The notes under the pieces were generated by a model. It searched no databases. It worked only from the letters and a program-made list of their open reading frames with translations, and was not told the DNA's origin. A stretch of 62,910 nt of DNA. Source: Deltaproteobacteria bacterium (GTDB taxonomy: Bacteria; Desulfobacterota; Desulfomonilia; UBA1062). The stretch covers positions 1 to 62,910 of the forward strand of contig JAHDKO010000078.1 of assembly GCA_018436855.1 (NCBI GenBank). Reading direction: 5' to 3'. The translations under genes and the position numbers were made by a program. The stretch's first letter is position 1. Each line of letters starts with the position of its first letter. Shown here piece by piece: positions 8,912 to 18,275 of this stretch.

Positions 8912-10072
8912 TCAAGCCCGGTAGCCCGCTATCTTTCGGCAGGCCTCGTCCAGGACGGCGTCGTCCTTGGCAAAGCAGAACCGGGAGAGATGGTCTCCTG
9001 CATGGTCGTGATAAAAGGCGCTGCCCGGCACGGAGGCAACCCCGGTGGACCTGAGAAACTCGAGCGCCCGCTCTCTGGCGCTGGAGCCGGGCACGATGCT
9101 CATGTCCGCAAGGACGTAGTATGCGCCCTGCGGGACAGAGGGCTTCAGCCCCGCGGACGAGAGGGCTTCGCATATCCTGTCCCGCTTGCGTTCGTACTGC
9201 CCGGCGACCGAATCGTAATAGCCCCTGCCGAGCGAGTTCAGCCCGCTGACCACGCCCATCTGGAGCGGAGCCGGTGCGCACACGTAGATCAGATCGTTGA
9301 GGTGGCCGATAGCCTGAGCCCACTTTTCGTCACAGACACAGTACCCGATGCGCCATCCCGTGATGCTGAATATCTTGGAAAAACCCGAAGTGGTGATGGT
9401 GCGCCCGGCCATGCCCTTGATCACCACCGGAGAGAGGTGCTGCACCCCGTCGTACACGAAGTGCTCGTACATCTCGTCCGTGAACACGAACAGGTTGCGG
9501 CTCCGGGCGACCCCGGCGACGGCCTCGATCTCTTCCCGCGAAAAGACCTTGCCCGAGGGATTGGCGGGCGTGTTCAGGATGATCGCCCGGGTGCGGGGCG
9601 AGACGGCCCGCTCGATCTCCCCGGGGGTGATGTCCCACCGGGGCGGCTCCATTCTGACGAACACGGGCGTCACGCCTGCCGCCTGCAGGGTGGCGATGTG
9701 GTAGCTGTAAAACGGCTCGAACACGATGACCTCGTCGCCGGGGTCCAGAAGCGCGAGCACCGTGCAGTGGAATATGCCGGTGCTGCCCGAGCTCACCACG
9801 ATCTGGGTCTCGGGATCGACAGGGGTCCCGGTCTGCGCCTCGTGCTTGCGCGCGATTGCCTGCCTGAGTGCGGGCAGCCCGTCGTAGCGCGTGTAGACGT
9901 TGATCCCGTCTTCGATTGCCTTGTGTGCGCCCTCCCTGACCTCGACGGGCACCTCCAAGTCGCACACCCCCTGGGCAAGGTTGATTCCCCCGAGCCTGGC
10001 ACACTCGGAGGTCATGGCCCGAATCTCAGACTGCGATATCAGGCCCTGGCGTTCACTGACGTGTAGATGCAT
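8912..10072 (-). CDS. PLP-dependent class I/II aminotransferase
   Basis: A fold-type I aminotransferase of 386 aa. The PLP lysine is in SGFSKIFSITGWRIGY. The pyridine-nitrogen Asp is in FVFTDEMYEHF. The substrate-carboxylate Arg lies near the C-terminus (LSRFCFAK). NLAQGVCD near the N-terminus replaces the usual LGxGxPD. It belongs to the broad aspartate/aromatic aminotransferase group; the substrate cannot be told from sequence. The start at 10072 (MHLHVSERQ) was preferred to the ATG 12 bp upstream, though either is possible. It is monocistronic, with about 180 bp to the cNMP operon downstream. Confidence 0.9.
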   Translation of the reverse strand: MHLHVSERQGLISQSEIRAMTSECARLGGINLAQGVCDLEVPVEVREGAHKAIEDGINVYTRYDGLPALRQAIARKHEAQTGTPVDPETQIVVSSGSTGIFHCTVLALLDPGDEVIVFEPFYSYHIATLQAAGVTPVFVRMEPPRWDITPGEIERAVSPRTRAIILNTPANPSGKVFSREEIEAVAGVARSRNLFVFTDEMYEHFVYDGVQHLSPVVIKGMAGRTITTSGFSKIFSITGWRIGYCVCDEKWAQAIGHLNDLIYVCAPAPLQMGVVSGLNSLGRGYYDSVAGQYERKRDRICEALSSAGLKPSVPQGAYYVLADMSIVPGSSARERALEFLRSTGVASVPGSAFYHDHAGDHLSRFCFAKDDAVLDEACRKIAGYRA

Positions 10073-10455
10073 AAATCTCCTCATTCAGATGTAAGAATTT
10101 GTTTCCCGGATCATACCACACGAACCGGCGGGTGTCTAACCGGCCCTGGAAAGCGAAGGCCGGACAGGCTTTCACAGGGGCAGTGCCGCACGCTGCCTCT
10201 ATCGGATGTCTGGCACATTCCTCAAAAAGAGCGTGATCGGGGTTGACCTGGGTCACTCCGGAAATGAGACAGGTTTTGCATGGTTCGCCCGCTGCAGGCT
10301 TTGGCGTGAGAGAGGTGTGCCGGCACTCTTGTTTTCCTGGGTCTTGCCGTGCACGCGTGCACATGCCCCGGTCTTTCCGGGAGAAAAACCTTTTAAGGTT
10401 TCAGGCGGAAAGGGAAATGTGAACCCGTCCCCGAAAAGATGAGACGGGTCATTCC
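10073..10455. other. Intergenic region with one REP-like repeat
   Basis: This 383-bp stretch separates the DUF1015 and aminotransferase genes. A weak 103-codon minus frame crosses it but has no recognisable domain or ribosome site. The only feature supported is the repeat at 10414-10437. Confidence 0.5.
10414..10437 (-). repeat. REP-like repeat, GGGGACGGGTTCACATTTC family
   Basis: On the minus strand this reads TTTCGGGGACGGGTTCACATTTC. With flanking bases it forms a 7-bp stem (ACCCGTC with GACGGGT at 10443-10449). Other copies lie at 39336-39360 (degenerate), 60952-61061 (three in tandem), 62625-62646 and 62756-62772. It sits just past the 3' end of the DUF1015 gene. Confidence 0.7.
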
Positions 10456-11796
10456 TTACGAGCGGGTGATCTTTCTGCACTCAAGGTAGAAGCGCTTTTC
10501 GTCCGCGTGCCCCATGGAGAATGTCTTGCGCGGCAGGGCGCCGTCTACGATGATGGTCCGGAAGAAGTCGTGCTTGGGTATGGCCGGGAGAAAGAAGCCC
10601 ACGGCATCGGGCTTCGATGCAAGGTCGATCACGGTGTCGTCTCCGTGGATGTAGTCGACCTTGCCGGCCGAGGGGCTTGAGAGATATGCATCAAGGAAGG
10701 ACTGGAGCGTTCCCGCCTCCAGGGTGAGCCTGGGGTTCGTGACGGTGACCGTGCCGAAGTCCCGCCCGCTCACGAAGGATATGGAGTGCGCGCCGGGCTC
10801 TGTGCCGGGGTAGGGCGTGAACTCATCCCGCGAGGTGTATCTTTTGACCGAGAAGGAAGAGCCCTGAGCGGTGAAGAACGACTCCATGGCCTGCAGCAGT
10901 TGGGACAAACCGGTGTTGAACACTACCCGGTGGATGGGCTCGAACACGAGGCTCTCGTCGTGGAGGTTCACCAGCTCCACCAGCGCGTACCGGGCGGGGT
11001 GATCCATGACGGCCTCCCGGTCGGGGGCGGCGTTCTTCAGTCCCTCCCAGATTTCCTTTGCCGTAGCCAGTGAGTGGTTGCCGTCACCCATGGCGTAGAG
11101 CAGGACGTCCCGGTCCTGTATCCCGTACCTGTCTCCGAACGCAGCCGGGTCCGCGAGCCGCTCCAGGGCGCGGGCGACTGCGTCCAGGGCCCTTTCTTCG
11201 TGAACGTGATATCCCCGGATATGGCCGCTGTCTTCCATGAGATCGAAGTCGTAGACCTTTTCCGGATTTCCGGCGAACAGGGGCTCGATCACGGTCTTTT
11301 CCGGATCGTCGATAAGGACCATGATATGGGGGGTCTCCAGCGGGGCGTTCTCGCGGATCTTCACCCGGGGAGGGAGCCTGTCCACCACGGTCCCCTCGGT
11401 GGCCCGGATAAGGCTCCGGGAACCGGGACGGTAGTCATAGCACTCGAGGTCCAGGGCCGCCACCAGGCCCCTGCGGACGGCGCCCCGCGCCAGGGTCCTC
11501 TCCACGAGGATAAAGCCCGGGCCCGGCGAGACCAGGACCCCTGCCGAGAGGTACTCGTTCATGCAGGCGTTGATCCGCTGAGCCTCCCGGAGGGGGTCGC
11601 ATTCTTCCAGGTATGCCTCGGGAAGGATGAGGTGAAAGGTCGACGGGCTCGCGCCCACGGAGCGCCTCACCCGCTCCCAGTACTCGGGCTGGGAGGTGTA
11701 CTGGTCGCACGCGACCACCGCCCACTTCGTGAGGTCTGTCCCCTCACGGGGGAGCAGAATTTCCGGTATGCTCAGGCCGAGGTGTGCATAGTTCAT
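10456..11796 (-). CDS. DUF1015 family protein
   Basis: About 446 aa, the family's usual length. It begins like other DUF1015 proteins (WAVVACDQYTSQPEYW) and has the conserved YAMGDGNHSLATAKE region near residue 235. The family has no settled biochemical role. The start at 11796 has AAAGGAAC upstream; an in-frame ATG 21 bp earlier is the alternative. It follows the carbonic anhydrase gene by 71 bp on the same strand, so the two may share a transcript. Confidence 0.88.
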   Translation of the reverse strand: MNYAHLGLSIPEILLPREGTDLTKWAVVACDQYTSQPEYWERVRRSVGASPSTFHLILPEAYLEECDPLREAQRINACMNEYLSAGVLVSPGPGFILVERTLARGAVRRGLVAALDLECYDYRPGSRSLIRATEGTVVDRLPPRVKIRENAPLETPHIMVLIDDPEKTVIEPLFAGNPEKVYDFDLMEDSGHIRGYHVHEERALDAVARALERLADPAAFGDRYGIQDRDVLLYAMGDGNHSLATAKEIWEGLKNAAPDREAVMDHPARYALVELVNLHDESLVFEPIHRVVFNTGLSQLLQAMESFFTAQGSSFSVKRYTSRDEFTPYPGTEPGAHSISFVSGRDFGTVTVTNPRLTLEAGTLQSFLDAYLSSPSAGKVDYIHGDDTVIDLASKPDAVGFFLPAIPKHDFFRTIIVDGALPRKTFSMGHADEKRFYLECRKITRS

Positions 11797-11867
11797 GGGA
11801 TGTGTTCCTTTCATCGTTTCTCGGTTCATTCAGGCGGCACCCCGCTGTCTGGCGCGGGGCGCCCCGT

Positions 11868-12485
11868 TTACTTCGGTCCGGACCTGTTGTAGCCGTCGGC
11901 CAGGGCGGTGTTCACATGGATGACGCCCTTGTTCAGGTCCTTGAGCGGGTAGTCGTCCGTGATCGCGGGAAGATTCTCCGCGTCGTCCTGCTTCTTGAGC
12001 ACCGTGCCCGCGGGGACATACCTGCCATCGGGAACGCTCACCCCCATGAGGACGCAACCCGGCTCCACCACGCAGTTTTTTCCCACCGACGATTTGAAGA
12101 CCAGGGTCTGCATGCCCACGAAACTGTCGTCTCCAACACGGGCGGGGCCGTGTATCTGGACCTGGTGCGCCAGGGACACCCGCTTGCCCACATACACCGC
12201 ATACCGCTTTCCGTCGGCCTCCACGAGGTTCTTCTCCACGGGCGTGCCCTTGAGCTCGGTTTCCAGGCCGTGGAGCACGACGCCGTCCTGCACATTGGCC
12301 TCGTCGTCCACCCGGATGGGCTGGCCCTCGTCGCCCCGTACGGCGGCAAAGGGGGCGACCATCACCCGCCTGCCGATCGTCACGTTGCCGATCACCGCGG
12401 CGAGCGGATGGATATAGGCGGTGGCATCGATGGAGGGCATGGATTCTTTCGGACAGAAGTCGGTCACAACGTTCTTGTGAATCAT
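11868..12485 (-). CDS. cam: Cam-type gamma carbonic anhydrase
   Basis: A left-handed beta-helix protein of 205 aa that should interconvert CO2 and bicarbonate. It matches the archaeal Cam branch rather than the CamH/YrdA branch. It keeps RGDEGQPI (Arg59, Asp61 and Glu62 equivalents), NVQDGVVLHGLE (Gln75, His81 and Glu84 equivalents) and SLAHQVQIHGP (the last two zinc histidines). The loop between them, which carries the proton-shuttle Glu in Cam, is present. There is no signal peptide, so it should be cytoplasmic, unlike Methanosarcina Cam. AAGGAG precedes the ATG at 12485. Longer in-frame upstream sequence is non-coding in character. Confidence 0.9.
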   Translation of the reverse strand: MIHKNVVTDFCPKESMPSIDATAYIHPLAAVIGNVTIGRRVMVAPFAAVRGDEGQPIRVDDEANVQDGVVLHGLETELKGTPVEKNLVEADGKRYAVYVGKRVSLAHQVQIHGPARVGDDSFVGMQTLVFKSSVGKNCVVEPGCVLMGVSVPDGRYVPAGTVLKKQDDAENLPAITDDYPLKDLNKGVIHVNTALADGYNRSGPK

Positions 12486-12579
12486 ACGACACTCCTTATT
12501 TGTGTAAGTTCCGTGCACGAGGTCCATGAACCGGGGCGCAACGAATCGCGGCCCGGCTGGAGAGGTTCTTCTGGACCTT

Positions 12580-12599
12580 GTAAAGAGCCTATTCTTTAC
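12580..12599. promoter_or_regulatory. GTAAAG-N8-CTTTAC inverted repeat
   Basis: GTAAAG at 12580-12585 and CTTTAC at 12594-12599 lie 95-115 bp upstream of the carbonic anhydrase start. A similar pair in opposite order sits at 21374-21389. It may be an operator; the evidence is symmetry and position only. Confidence 0.25.
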
Positions 12600-12639
12600 C
12601 TGAGAAAATGTTTCAGGAAAAGGGGAAAAATCGAAGGCC

Positions 12640-15282
12640 TCACGGTCCTTGGGGAGTGTCTTGCCAGGCGGCGGGGGCGAGCACCAGAACCCGGTCATAC
12701 TGCCTCTCGGCCGCATCCCGGCCAAAGGGCATGGGCTGGTACGATCCCTGGAGCCACGCATGGATGCCGTCGTCATAGTGCGGGCTCACGGGGTTGTCGC
12801 TCTGGCCTGTGCTGTTGATGATGGAAAGCGGCTCTTCCCTGCTGAAGTCCACCACCATCCGCATGGCCGGGATCAGCCAGGTGTCGAAGTCACGGCCGAT
12901 GGTGTAGGCCGAGACGTTCAGGGTCGAGTGGTCACCCGGCGCCGGGAAGGGGCCCCGGTTGAAGTAGGAGGCCAGGGCCTGCATGGCCTTCCCCTGGATA
13001 AATCCCAGGTGGGGGGCCATCTTGGACGATTCCGTCCTGAACCGGCAGGTATGGAGCGCGCCCCAGGTCCATCGGCTTCTGTCCGTGCCGAGCCGGTCCT
13101 CTGCGAACGCGATCGCGTCGGCCAGTGACCGGGCCAGGATCCGGGCCTTGTTCTCGGGCCCGGGCGTGGATATGTCGTCCCAGAACGGGCTCTCGTCCCC
13201 CCGGACGAGCAGATGATCCGTGGTGGCGCAGTAGCTCGTGTTGTTGCTGGTGATGAAGGCCTTCCAGGCAGGAGATTCCTCGGGCCCGAGCTCGTCGAGG
13301 AAGGTGTTGGCGGTGAGGGTGTGCATCAGCGCCCCGGTGATGAGCCCGCTCCTCGAATCGCACGCCATGATTCCGTCGCAGTCCCGGAGCATGTCGAGCG
13401 CCTCTCGCGCCCGGTCCTTTTGGCGCCGATCCTCCCAGGAGTCGATCTCGTCGGAGATGTCGCGGGAGAGCGGTCCTTCGAGAAAGAGCCTGCGCACCTT
13501 CGGTGCAAAGGAGGAACGGATGTCCAGCTGCATGTCCATGCTGCTCTTAAGGGTATGTTCCTCAGAGGACGCGATCATCTCGGCGATGCGTTCGGCCCTG
13601 GACGGCCAGTACCAGGACGAGGACAGGACATGGGGATAATCGGGCGGAACGGTGCGGTGATTTGCCGTGCCGATGAACCCCTCGGCCGGGTTCAGCGCCC
13701 GGGGCAGCTCGTCCGGATCCAGATATCCGGTCCAGTCGTACTCCCCGGTCCAGCCCGGCGAGGGCATGAGGCCCCTGCCGTTTTTTCTCAGCGGATAGCG
13801 GCCCGTCACCTGCCAGGCGATGTTCTCCCGGTCGGCCACGACCATGTTGAGCGGAATGGCCTGGATCCTGCGGAGCAGGGGCATGGCCTCCTCCACCGAG
13901 CGGGCCGTGCCCAGCGAGAAAAAGGCATCCACGCTTTTGTCTCCGGGCTCGAAGGCTGCCCAGGAAAATGCCGCACCCAGGGGAAGCTGCACGGTATCGG
14001 GCATGAAGGGATTCCTGGGAGGATTTTTCAGCACGTCGTTGAGCAGGGGGCCGTGCCTGGTCTCGAACACGGTGATGCTCACCGGGCCCTCCCCCCTGAC
14101 ATGTATCGTCTCGATGCGCTCCTCGACCGGCAGCCAGTCATCCTGGCAGCGGTAGTGCAGCGTTGTGTCGATCATCCTGAGCTGTTCGAGAAAGATATCC
14201 TGGTTGTCTGCCATGACCATGGTCATCCCCCAGGCGATGTGGCCGTTGTATCCGGCCACGATGGCGGGCACGCCCGCGATGTTCACCCCTGCCGCATCGA
14301 TTGATCCCTCGCAGCGGACGTGCACGAGGTTCCACAGTGAGGGGAGAGTCAGCAGCAGGTGGGTGTCGTTGGCGAGAATACTCGCCTTGTTCAGGGTTTT
14401 CTCCGGCGCGATCACCCAGTTGTTGGAGGCCGCGACAGGGATGAGCCCCCACGCGGCCTTCAGGTCTGCAGCCGCGGTGAGACGGTTGAGGGCGGGGAGC
14501 GTGCCGGACAGGTCGATTCCGGAAAGCTTTTGCGCCTCGTCCAGGGCGATGGGCTCGTCCGGATAGACGGGGAGGAGCCATGCGGTCTTCTCCGGACCCA
14601 CGGCCCTCGCCAGGGCGAGGGCGGCTGCTTCTTCGTGCATGTTGAAGGCAAGGGCAAAGTTCACCAGGGTGAAGATGCCGATGGAGTCGATCGGCTCCCA
14701 CTGCCCGGGGTCGTGGCCGGCCAGGGCGAGCTCGGGGGGAAGGTTGTCCCGGTGGAGTTCGATATAGGTGTTTACGCCCCGGGCATAGGATTCGAGGAGG
14801 GATTTTCTCTCAGGCGGCATTTCGTCGTAGAGCAGGCGTGCGGCCCTTTTCAGATTGACCGTACGCATGAAGACGTCGATATCCAGACCCGCCCTGCCGG
14901 CCATTTCCGAAACCCTTCCCTGCGAGACGAGCTTGAGGCTGATCATCTGGCCGAGCCGGTCCGAGGCGTTGACAAAACCCATGGCAAAGGCGAGGTCTTC
15001 CATGTTTGCGGCCTCGATGAAGGGTATGCCCAGATTGTCCCGGCTGACCGTTACCTGCTCTCTGAGCCCCTGGATGGTGATGGTGCCTTCCATCTTCTGT
15101 GCGGTGCCGGCAAAGTAGGAATCGAGCATCCGGGTGCATCCACCCGCGAGCACTGCCCACAGGACCAGCACGGCAATCAGGACCGGCGGCGGGAAAAACC
15201 GGAACCCGGCAGCCGGCCGGCACGAGTTGTGCCCGGCCTGGTGAAACGTCAGTTCCTGTTTCCCCTGTTTCATCTCGTCCAT
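12640..15282 (-). CDS. Penicillin acylase family (Ntn hydrolase) lipoprotein
   Basis: About 880 aa, close to the size of penicillin acylase precursors. These cut themselves to expose a Ser nucleophile; here it is the Ser of VAASNNWVIAP near residue 285. The A-chain, spacer and B-chain layout is kept. It likely hydrolyses an N-acyl amide such as an acyl-homoserine lactone or another lipid amide; the substrate is unknown. A hydrophobic helix ending LAGGC near residue 48 suggests a lipoprotein facing the periplasm. The start at 15282 has GGGAGG 7 nt upstream. Longer starts at 15306 and 15366 are less well supported. The 297 bp upstream hold nothing recognised. Confidence 0.9.
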   Translation of the reverse strand: MDEMKQGKQELTFHQAGHNSCRPAAGFRFFPPPVLIAVLVLWAVLAGGCTRMLDSYFAGTAQKMEGTITIQGLREQVTVSRDNLGIPFIEAANMEDLAFAMGFVNASDRLGQMISLKLVSQGRVSEMAGRAGLDIDVFMRTVNLKRAARLLYDEMPPERKSLLESYARGVNTYIELHRDNLPPELALAGHDPGQWEPIDSIGIFTLVNFALAFNMHEEAAALALARAVGPEKTAWLLPVYPDEPIALDEAQKLSGIDLSGTLPALNRLTAAADLKAAWGLIPVAASNNWVIAPEKTLNKASILANDTHLLLTLPSLWNLVHVRCEGSIDAAGVNIAGVPAIVAGYNGHIAWGMTMVMADNQDIFLEQLRMIDTTLHYRCQDDWLPVEERIETIHVRGEGPVSITVFETRHGPLLNDVLKNPPRNPFMPDTVQLPLGAAFSWAAFEPGDKSVDAFFSLGTARSVEEAMPLLRRIQAIPLNMVVADRENIAWQVTGRYPLRKNGRGLMPSPGWTGEYDWTGYLDPDELPRALNPAEGFIGTANHRTVPPDYPHVLSSSWYWPSRAERIAEMIASSEEHTLKSSMDMQLDIRSSFAPKVRRLFLEGPLSRDISDEIDSWEDRRQKDRAREALDMLRDCDGIMACDSRSGLITGALMHTLTANTFLDELGPEESPAWKAFITSNNTSYCATTDHLLVRGDESPFWDDISTPGPENKARILARSLADAIAFAEDRLGTDRSRWTWGALHTCRFRTESSKMAPHLGFIQGKAMQALASYFNRGPFPAPGDHSTLNVSAYTIGRDFDTWLIPAMRMVVDFSREEPLSIINSTGQSDNPVSPHYDDGIHAWLQGSYQPMPFGRDAAERQYDRVLVLAPAAWQDTPQGP

Positions 15283-15579
15283 AAGTTCCCTCCCGTAAGG
15301 ATTCATTCCACGGTTGCCCTCTGAAAGGAGCTCTTCCGCGGGACACACATGTGCCCCACGGCCCATGGCATCCCCGGTGCCTTGCGTCGTTTCCTGACCC
15401 TGGGCCTCGCCGGTCCAGGACGCAGCGAATCAGGACCGCGGAAACCACCGTGTCCCGGTTCGGAATCGCATCGTGAGTCATGTCAAGGGGAACGGTTCGT
15501 ATGGGCACGTGGGTATATGTGCAGGCTGGACCCTCGGCAGGCTCCCTTGCCCGCGCTGATTCCCTTGTGCGGTTGGATC

Positions 15580-16389
15580 TCACTCCGTACGAAGAGACCC
15601 GGCCCACCCGTTGACAAAGATCGTTCCCGACATATAGAGCACCGCCCTGCCCGCTATCTCCACCCGCTCGCCCAGGTCCCGGCAGAAGAGCTCGCCTCCC
15701 CGGCAAGATACCTGGCGCGCGCGCAGGTCTTTTTTCCGCAGGCGCTTTGCCCAGTAGGGGATGAGGGCGCAGTGCGCCGAGCCCGTGACCGGGTCTTCGG
15801 GAATCCCGATCCCGGGGGCAAAGAAGCGGGAAACAAAGTCTACATCCTTGCCCGGGGCCGTCACGATGACCCCGCGCAGGCCGAGCCCCTTGAGCTCGTT
15901 CATATCCGGCTTCAGGGCGAGTATTTCTTCTTCGTCGGCAAACACCACGAAGTAGTCCTCGGAGCAGAGCACGGTCTGGGCTTCAACGCCCAGAGCCGGG
16001 AGAAGCCCCGCAGGCACCTCGCAGCCACGCGGGGGCTGCGACGGGAAGTCCATGACCAGCAGGTCTCTCGAGCGGCCGACCTGAAGGGGACCGCTCCTGG
16101 ATAGAAAGCCCACCCGCGTGCGCGCCGGGTCCAGAAAGCTGAAGATCACGTGAGCGGATGCCAGGGTGGCATGGCCGCAGAGATCGACCTCTGACTCGGG
16201 GGTGAACCAGCGAATCCGGTATGCATTCCCCTCGGGCACAAGAAAGGCTGTCTCCGAGAGGTTGTTTTCCCGGGCGATGGACTGCATGAGGCTCTCCGGA
16301 AGCCATTCCCGCAAAGGACACACCGCAGCCGGGTTGCCCGAGAACACCGATGAGGCGAATGCATCGACCTGATACAGGGATATTTCCAT
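15580..16389 (-). CDS. PhzF family isomerase/epimerase
   Basis: A 269-aa protein of the PhzF/diaminopimelate-epimerase fold. Family signatures are present: VDAFASSVFSGNPAAVCPL at the N-terminus with NNLSETAFL (catalytic Glu region), then VDLCGHATLASAHV, and GIGIPEDPVTGSAHCAL near the C-terminus. Most PhzF relatives outside phenazine clusters have unknown substrates, and no phenazine genes are nearby. AAGGAGGT precedes the ATG at 16389. It lies about 300 bp upstream of the penicillin-acylase gene. Confidence 0.9.
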   Translation of the reverse strand: MEISLYQVDAFASSVFSGNPAAVCPLREWLPESLMQSIARENNLSETAFLVPEGNAYRIRWFTPESEVDLCGHATLASAHVIFSFLDPARTRVGFLSRSGPLQVGRSRDLLVMDFPSQPPRGCEVPAGLLPALGVEAQTVLCSEDYFVVFADEEEILALKPDMNELKGLGLRGVIVTAPGKDVDFVSRFFAPGIGIPEDPVTGSAHCALIPYWAKRLRKKDLRARQVSCRGGELFCRDLGERVEIAGRAVLYMSGTIFVNGWAGSLRTE

Positions 16390-16520
16390 CAACCGCTTAC
16401 CTCCTTAACCTGCATGAACCGGAATAACCGGAAGCGGTGTTCTGCCCCGGCCTGTATTCTCTCCGTACCACCGGGCATAACCTGCACGCGCGGCAGAGAC
16501 CCCTGGGACACATTTCCCGC

Positions 16521-17198
16521 TCATCCTCCCTGCTCCATGACCCGGGCCGGCGGGAAGACCATAAAGAAGTGCGGGACCCTCACGGTGCCGATGCGCTTCG
16601 CCCTCTCCACGGGCGGAAAGAGCGATCCGTCCGTGCGGATCTCCAGGGTCTGAGCAGGGGCGATGCTTCCGCGTGCCCTGGGCGTGGTGAGCAGGGTCCT
16701 GCCTTGTGAGCGGTGGCCAAGGGTTCTCAGGAAGGCCGGCACCACCGCAGTGGTTACCGGCAGGCTCATGGGCAGGCTTCTGAACAGGAATTCCGCGATT
16801 GTCCCGCTCTCCGCCCTCACCCTGACCCTCTCCGTGCCCCCGGGCTCCATGGTCGCCTCGAAGGAGGCGAGTTCCTTGGGAATCCCCCAGTTGTTCCTTC
16901 CCTCCCGTACGCTCTTAAGGGTGGACACGTAGATGCGGGTGATGGAGTAGTATGTTCTGCCAAAAAAATCGAACGCGCCCGGAATGAAGAGCAGCTCACG
17001 ATAAGGGCCGACATCGGAGCTGAGATAGTCCACGTACATGACCGTGCCGAATCCGCCCTGGAAAGAATGGTGCATCGGTTCAGGCACCAGGCCCTGCCCG
17101 CGGACGAACTCCCGGCTGAAGCGGAAGAGGAGGATGTAACCCGAGCCGGTCAGAGCCCACGGTGCAGGGGCATGAGACGGTATCCGATCCTTTTCCAT
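16521..17198 (-). CDS. Acetoacetate decarboxylase-like protein
   Basis: About 225 aa with the acetoacetate-decarboxylase fold. The stretch NNWGIPKELASFEA matches the segment in which the enzyme's Schiff-base Lys lies. PYRELLFIPGAF and YYSITRIYVST resemble the family core. True ADC converts acetoacetate to acetone and CO2; many relatives of this size do other chemistry, so the substrate is open. The start at 17198 has GGGAGA 7 nt upstream; the 62 codons further upstream are unlikely to be coding. It lies about 130 bp upstream of the PhzF-like gene on the same strand. Confidence 0.72.
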   Translation of the reverse strand: MEKDRIPSHAPAPWALTGSGYILLFRFSREFVRGQGLVPEPMHHSFQGGFGTVMYVDYLSSDVGPYRELLFIPGAFDFFGRTYYSITRIYVSTLKSVREGRNNWGIPKELASFEATMEPGGTERVRVRAESGTIAEFLFRSLPMSLPVTTAVVPAFLRTLGHRSQGRTLLTTPRARGSIAPAQTLEIRTDGSLFPPVERAKRIGTVRVPHFFMVFPPARVMEQGG

Positions 17199-17790
17199 GG
17201 CTTTCTCCCAATCAGTAATTCCACGCACGGGTCCTTCTGATTCCACTGGATGACATGCCGAACCTGCCGCATCGCCGGTGCTGCGCGGGAAGGCATGCGG
17301 CCCATTCTCCGCCCACCTTCCATGGTGAGCAGGCGGTGTGATGTGTCCGAAGGACCTTGCCTGTTTCGGCGGAACACCGGACAATCACCCGGACCGAGCA
17401 TTACATTGGCCTTTTACTATGGGAGAATAGCCCGTTGAATGTCAATGACGATATTGCCGATCGCAGTGGAGATGCAGCCCGATGCCCTTATTCTTAGCTC
17501 TATGAAGGTGGGGCAGGCGATGTGTGTGAGGTGGTCTGCTTCGTTTTACGTATTATGATTGAATAAGAAAAGAATGGGAACAATTCTTCCCAATGAATGA
17601 AAAAATTTACTGTTTTATCGGTTCAAGAGAAAAAACATAGGGAATATATCAAATAACATATTGATATAATTATATATTCAAACTGGCATACGCCTTGCTG
17701 GCGGTATGGCTGGTGGCCCTGACTCCTCTCCTGTTTGTGGAACAGGCAAGGACGAAGGGCGGAGACGTGATCCATAATCAGGGTGTAACC
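17199..17790. other. AT-rich intergenic region
   Basis: About 590 bp between a minus gene and a plus gene. The part from about 17520 to 17690 is much richer in A and T than its surroundings and contains TATAAT at about 17665. A small inverted repeat, GGGAA with TTCCC, lies near 17577-17592. A minus frame here and a TTG-initiated extension of the next gene are not convincing. The region probably holds that gene's promoter. Confidence 0.4.
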
Positions 17791-18063
17791 ATGCACTATG
17801 ATGAATTCGCCACGTGTCGGGAAACAGAGGGAACAGGTGAACCCAGGGAGATTCAGGATCTCATCCGTCAAAGAGACAGATTCCTGTCGGATAATCCTGA
17901 TCTCGTGAGCACCCAGGAAGAGATCGACCAGCTGTTGAGCACCACCTTTGATCCTGTCTTGCGGCTCGAGATACTCTTCATGCTCATCTCCGACAAGATC
18001 AACGAGATGAGAGACATTTTCGAAGAAGTCCTGAATCTGGCCAGGCACGTTGCCGCAGAGTGA
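17791..18063 (+). CDS. Small conserved-looking protein of unknown function
   Basis: A 90-aa soluble, acidic, mainly helical protein, with no signal peptide from this start. Charged heptad-like stretches (REIQDLIRQRDRFLS) and DPVLRLEILFMLISDKINEM suggest a coiled helical protein. The ATG at 17791 follows AGGGTG. The frame extends upstream to a TTG at 17695 that would add a hydrophobic segment. The opposite strand also has a 141-codon frame, judged a shadow. I recognise no family. Confidence 0.5.
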   Translation: MHYDEFATCRETEGTGEPREIQDLIRQRDRFLSDNPDLVSTQEEIDQLLSTTFDPVLRLEILFMLISDKINEMRDIFEEVLNLARHVAAE

Positions 18064-18275
18064 GATAAAAGGGCTTTCGAGATCCTTGCGTGAAAGCGGC
18101 AGGTAACGAAGTGCTTAAGGGGTCCGGTCGCGGTTCTGCACCGGGTTCTGAAAAAGCGCCGGTACGGTGAAGGCGCCCGGGGTGCGGGCGCGCGAAAGGT
18201 TCATGAGCGAACCGCTCAATACCGCCCCTGTCCGGAAATCGTCCCCGCCGGGCCTCAGGAGGCGATTGGCAGGCC

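Noticed and set aside
10053-10364. 103-codon minus-strand open frame upstream of the aminotransferase
   Set aside because: Overlaps the aminotransferase start, shows no domain and no ribosome site.
17623-18048. 141-codon minus-strand open frame
   Set aside because: Opposes the 90-aa plus gene, has no ribosome site and ends in a hydrophobic run from the AT-rich pocket. The plus frame looks more protein-like.
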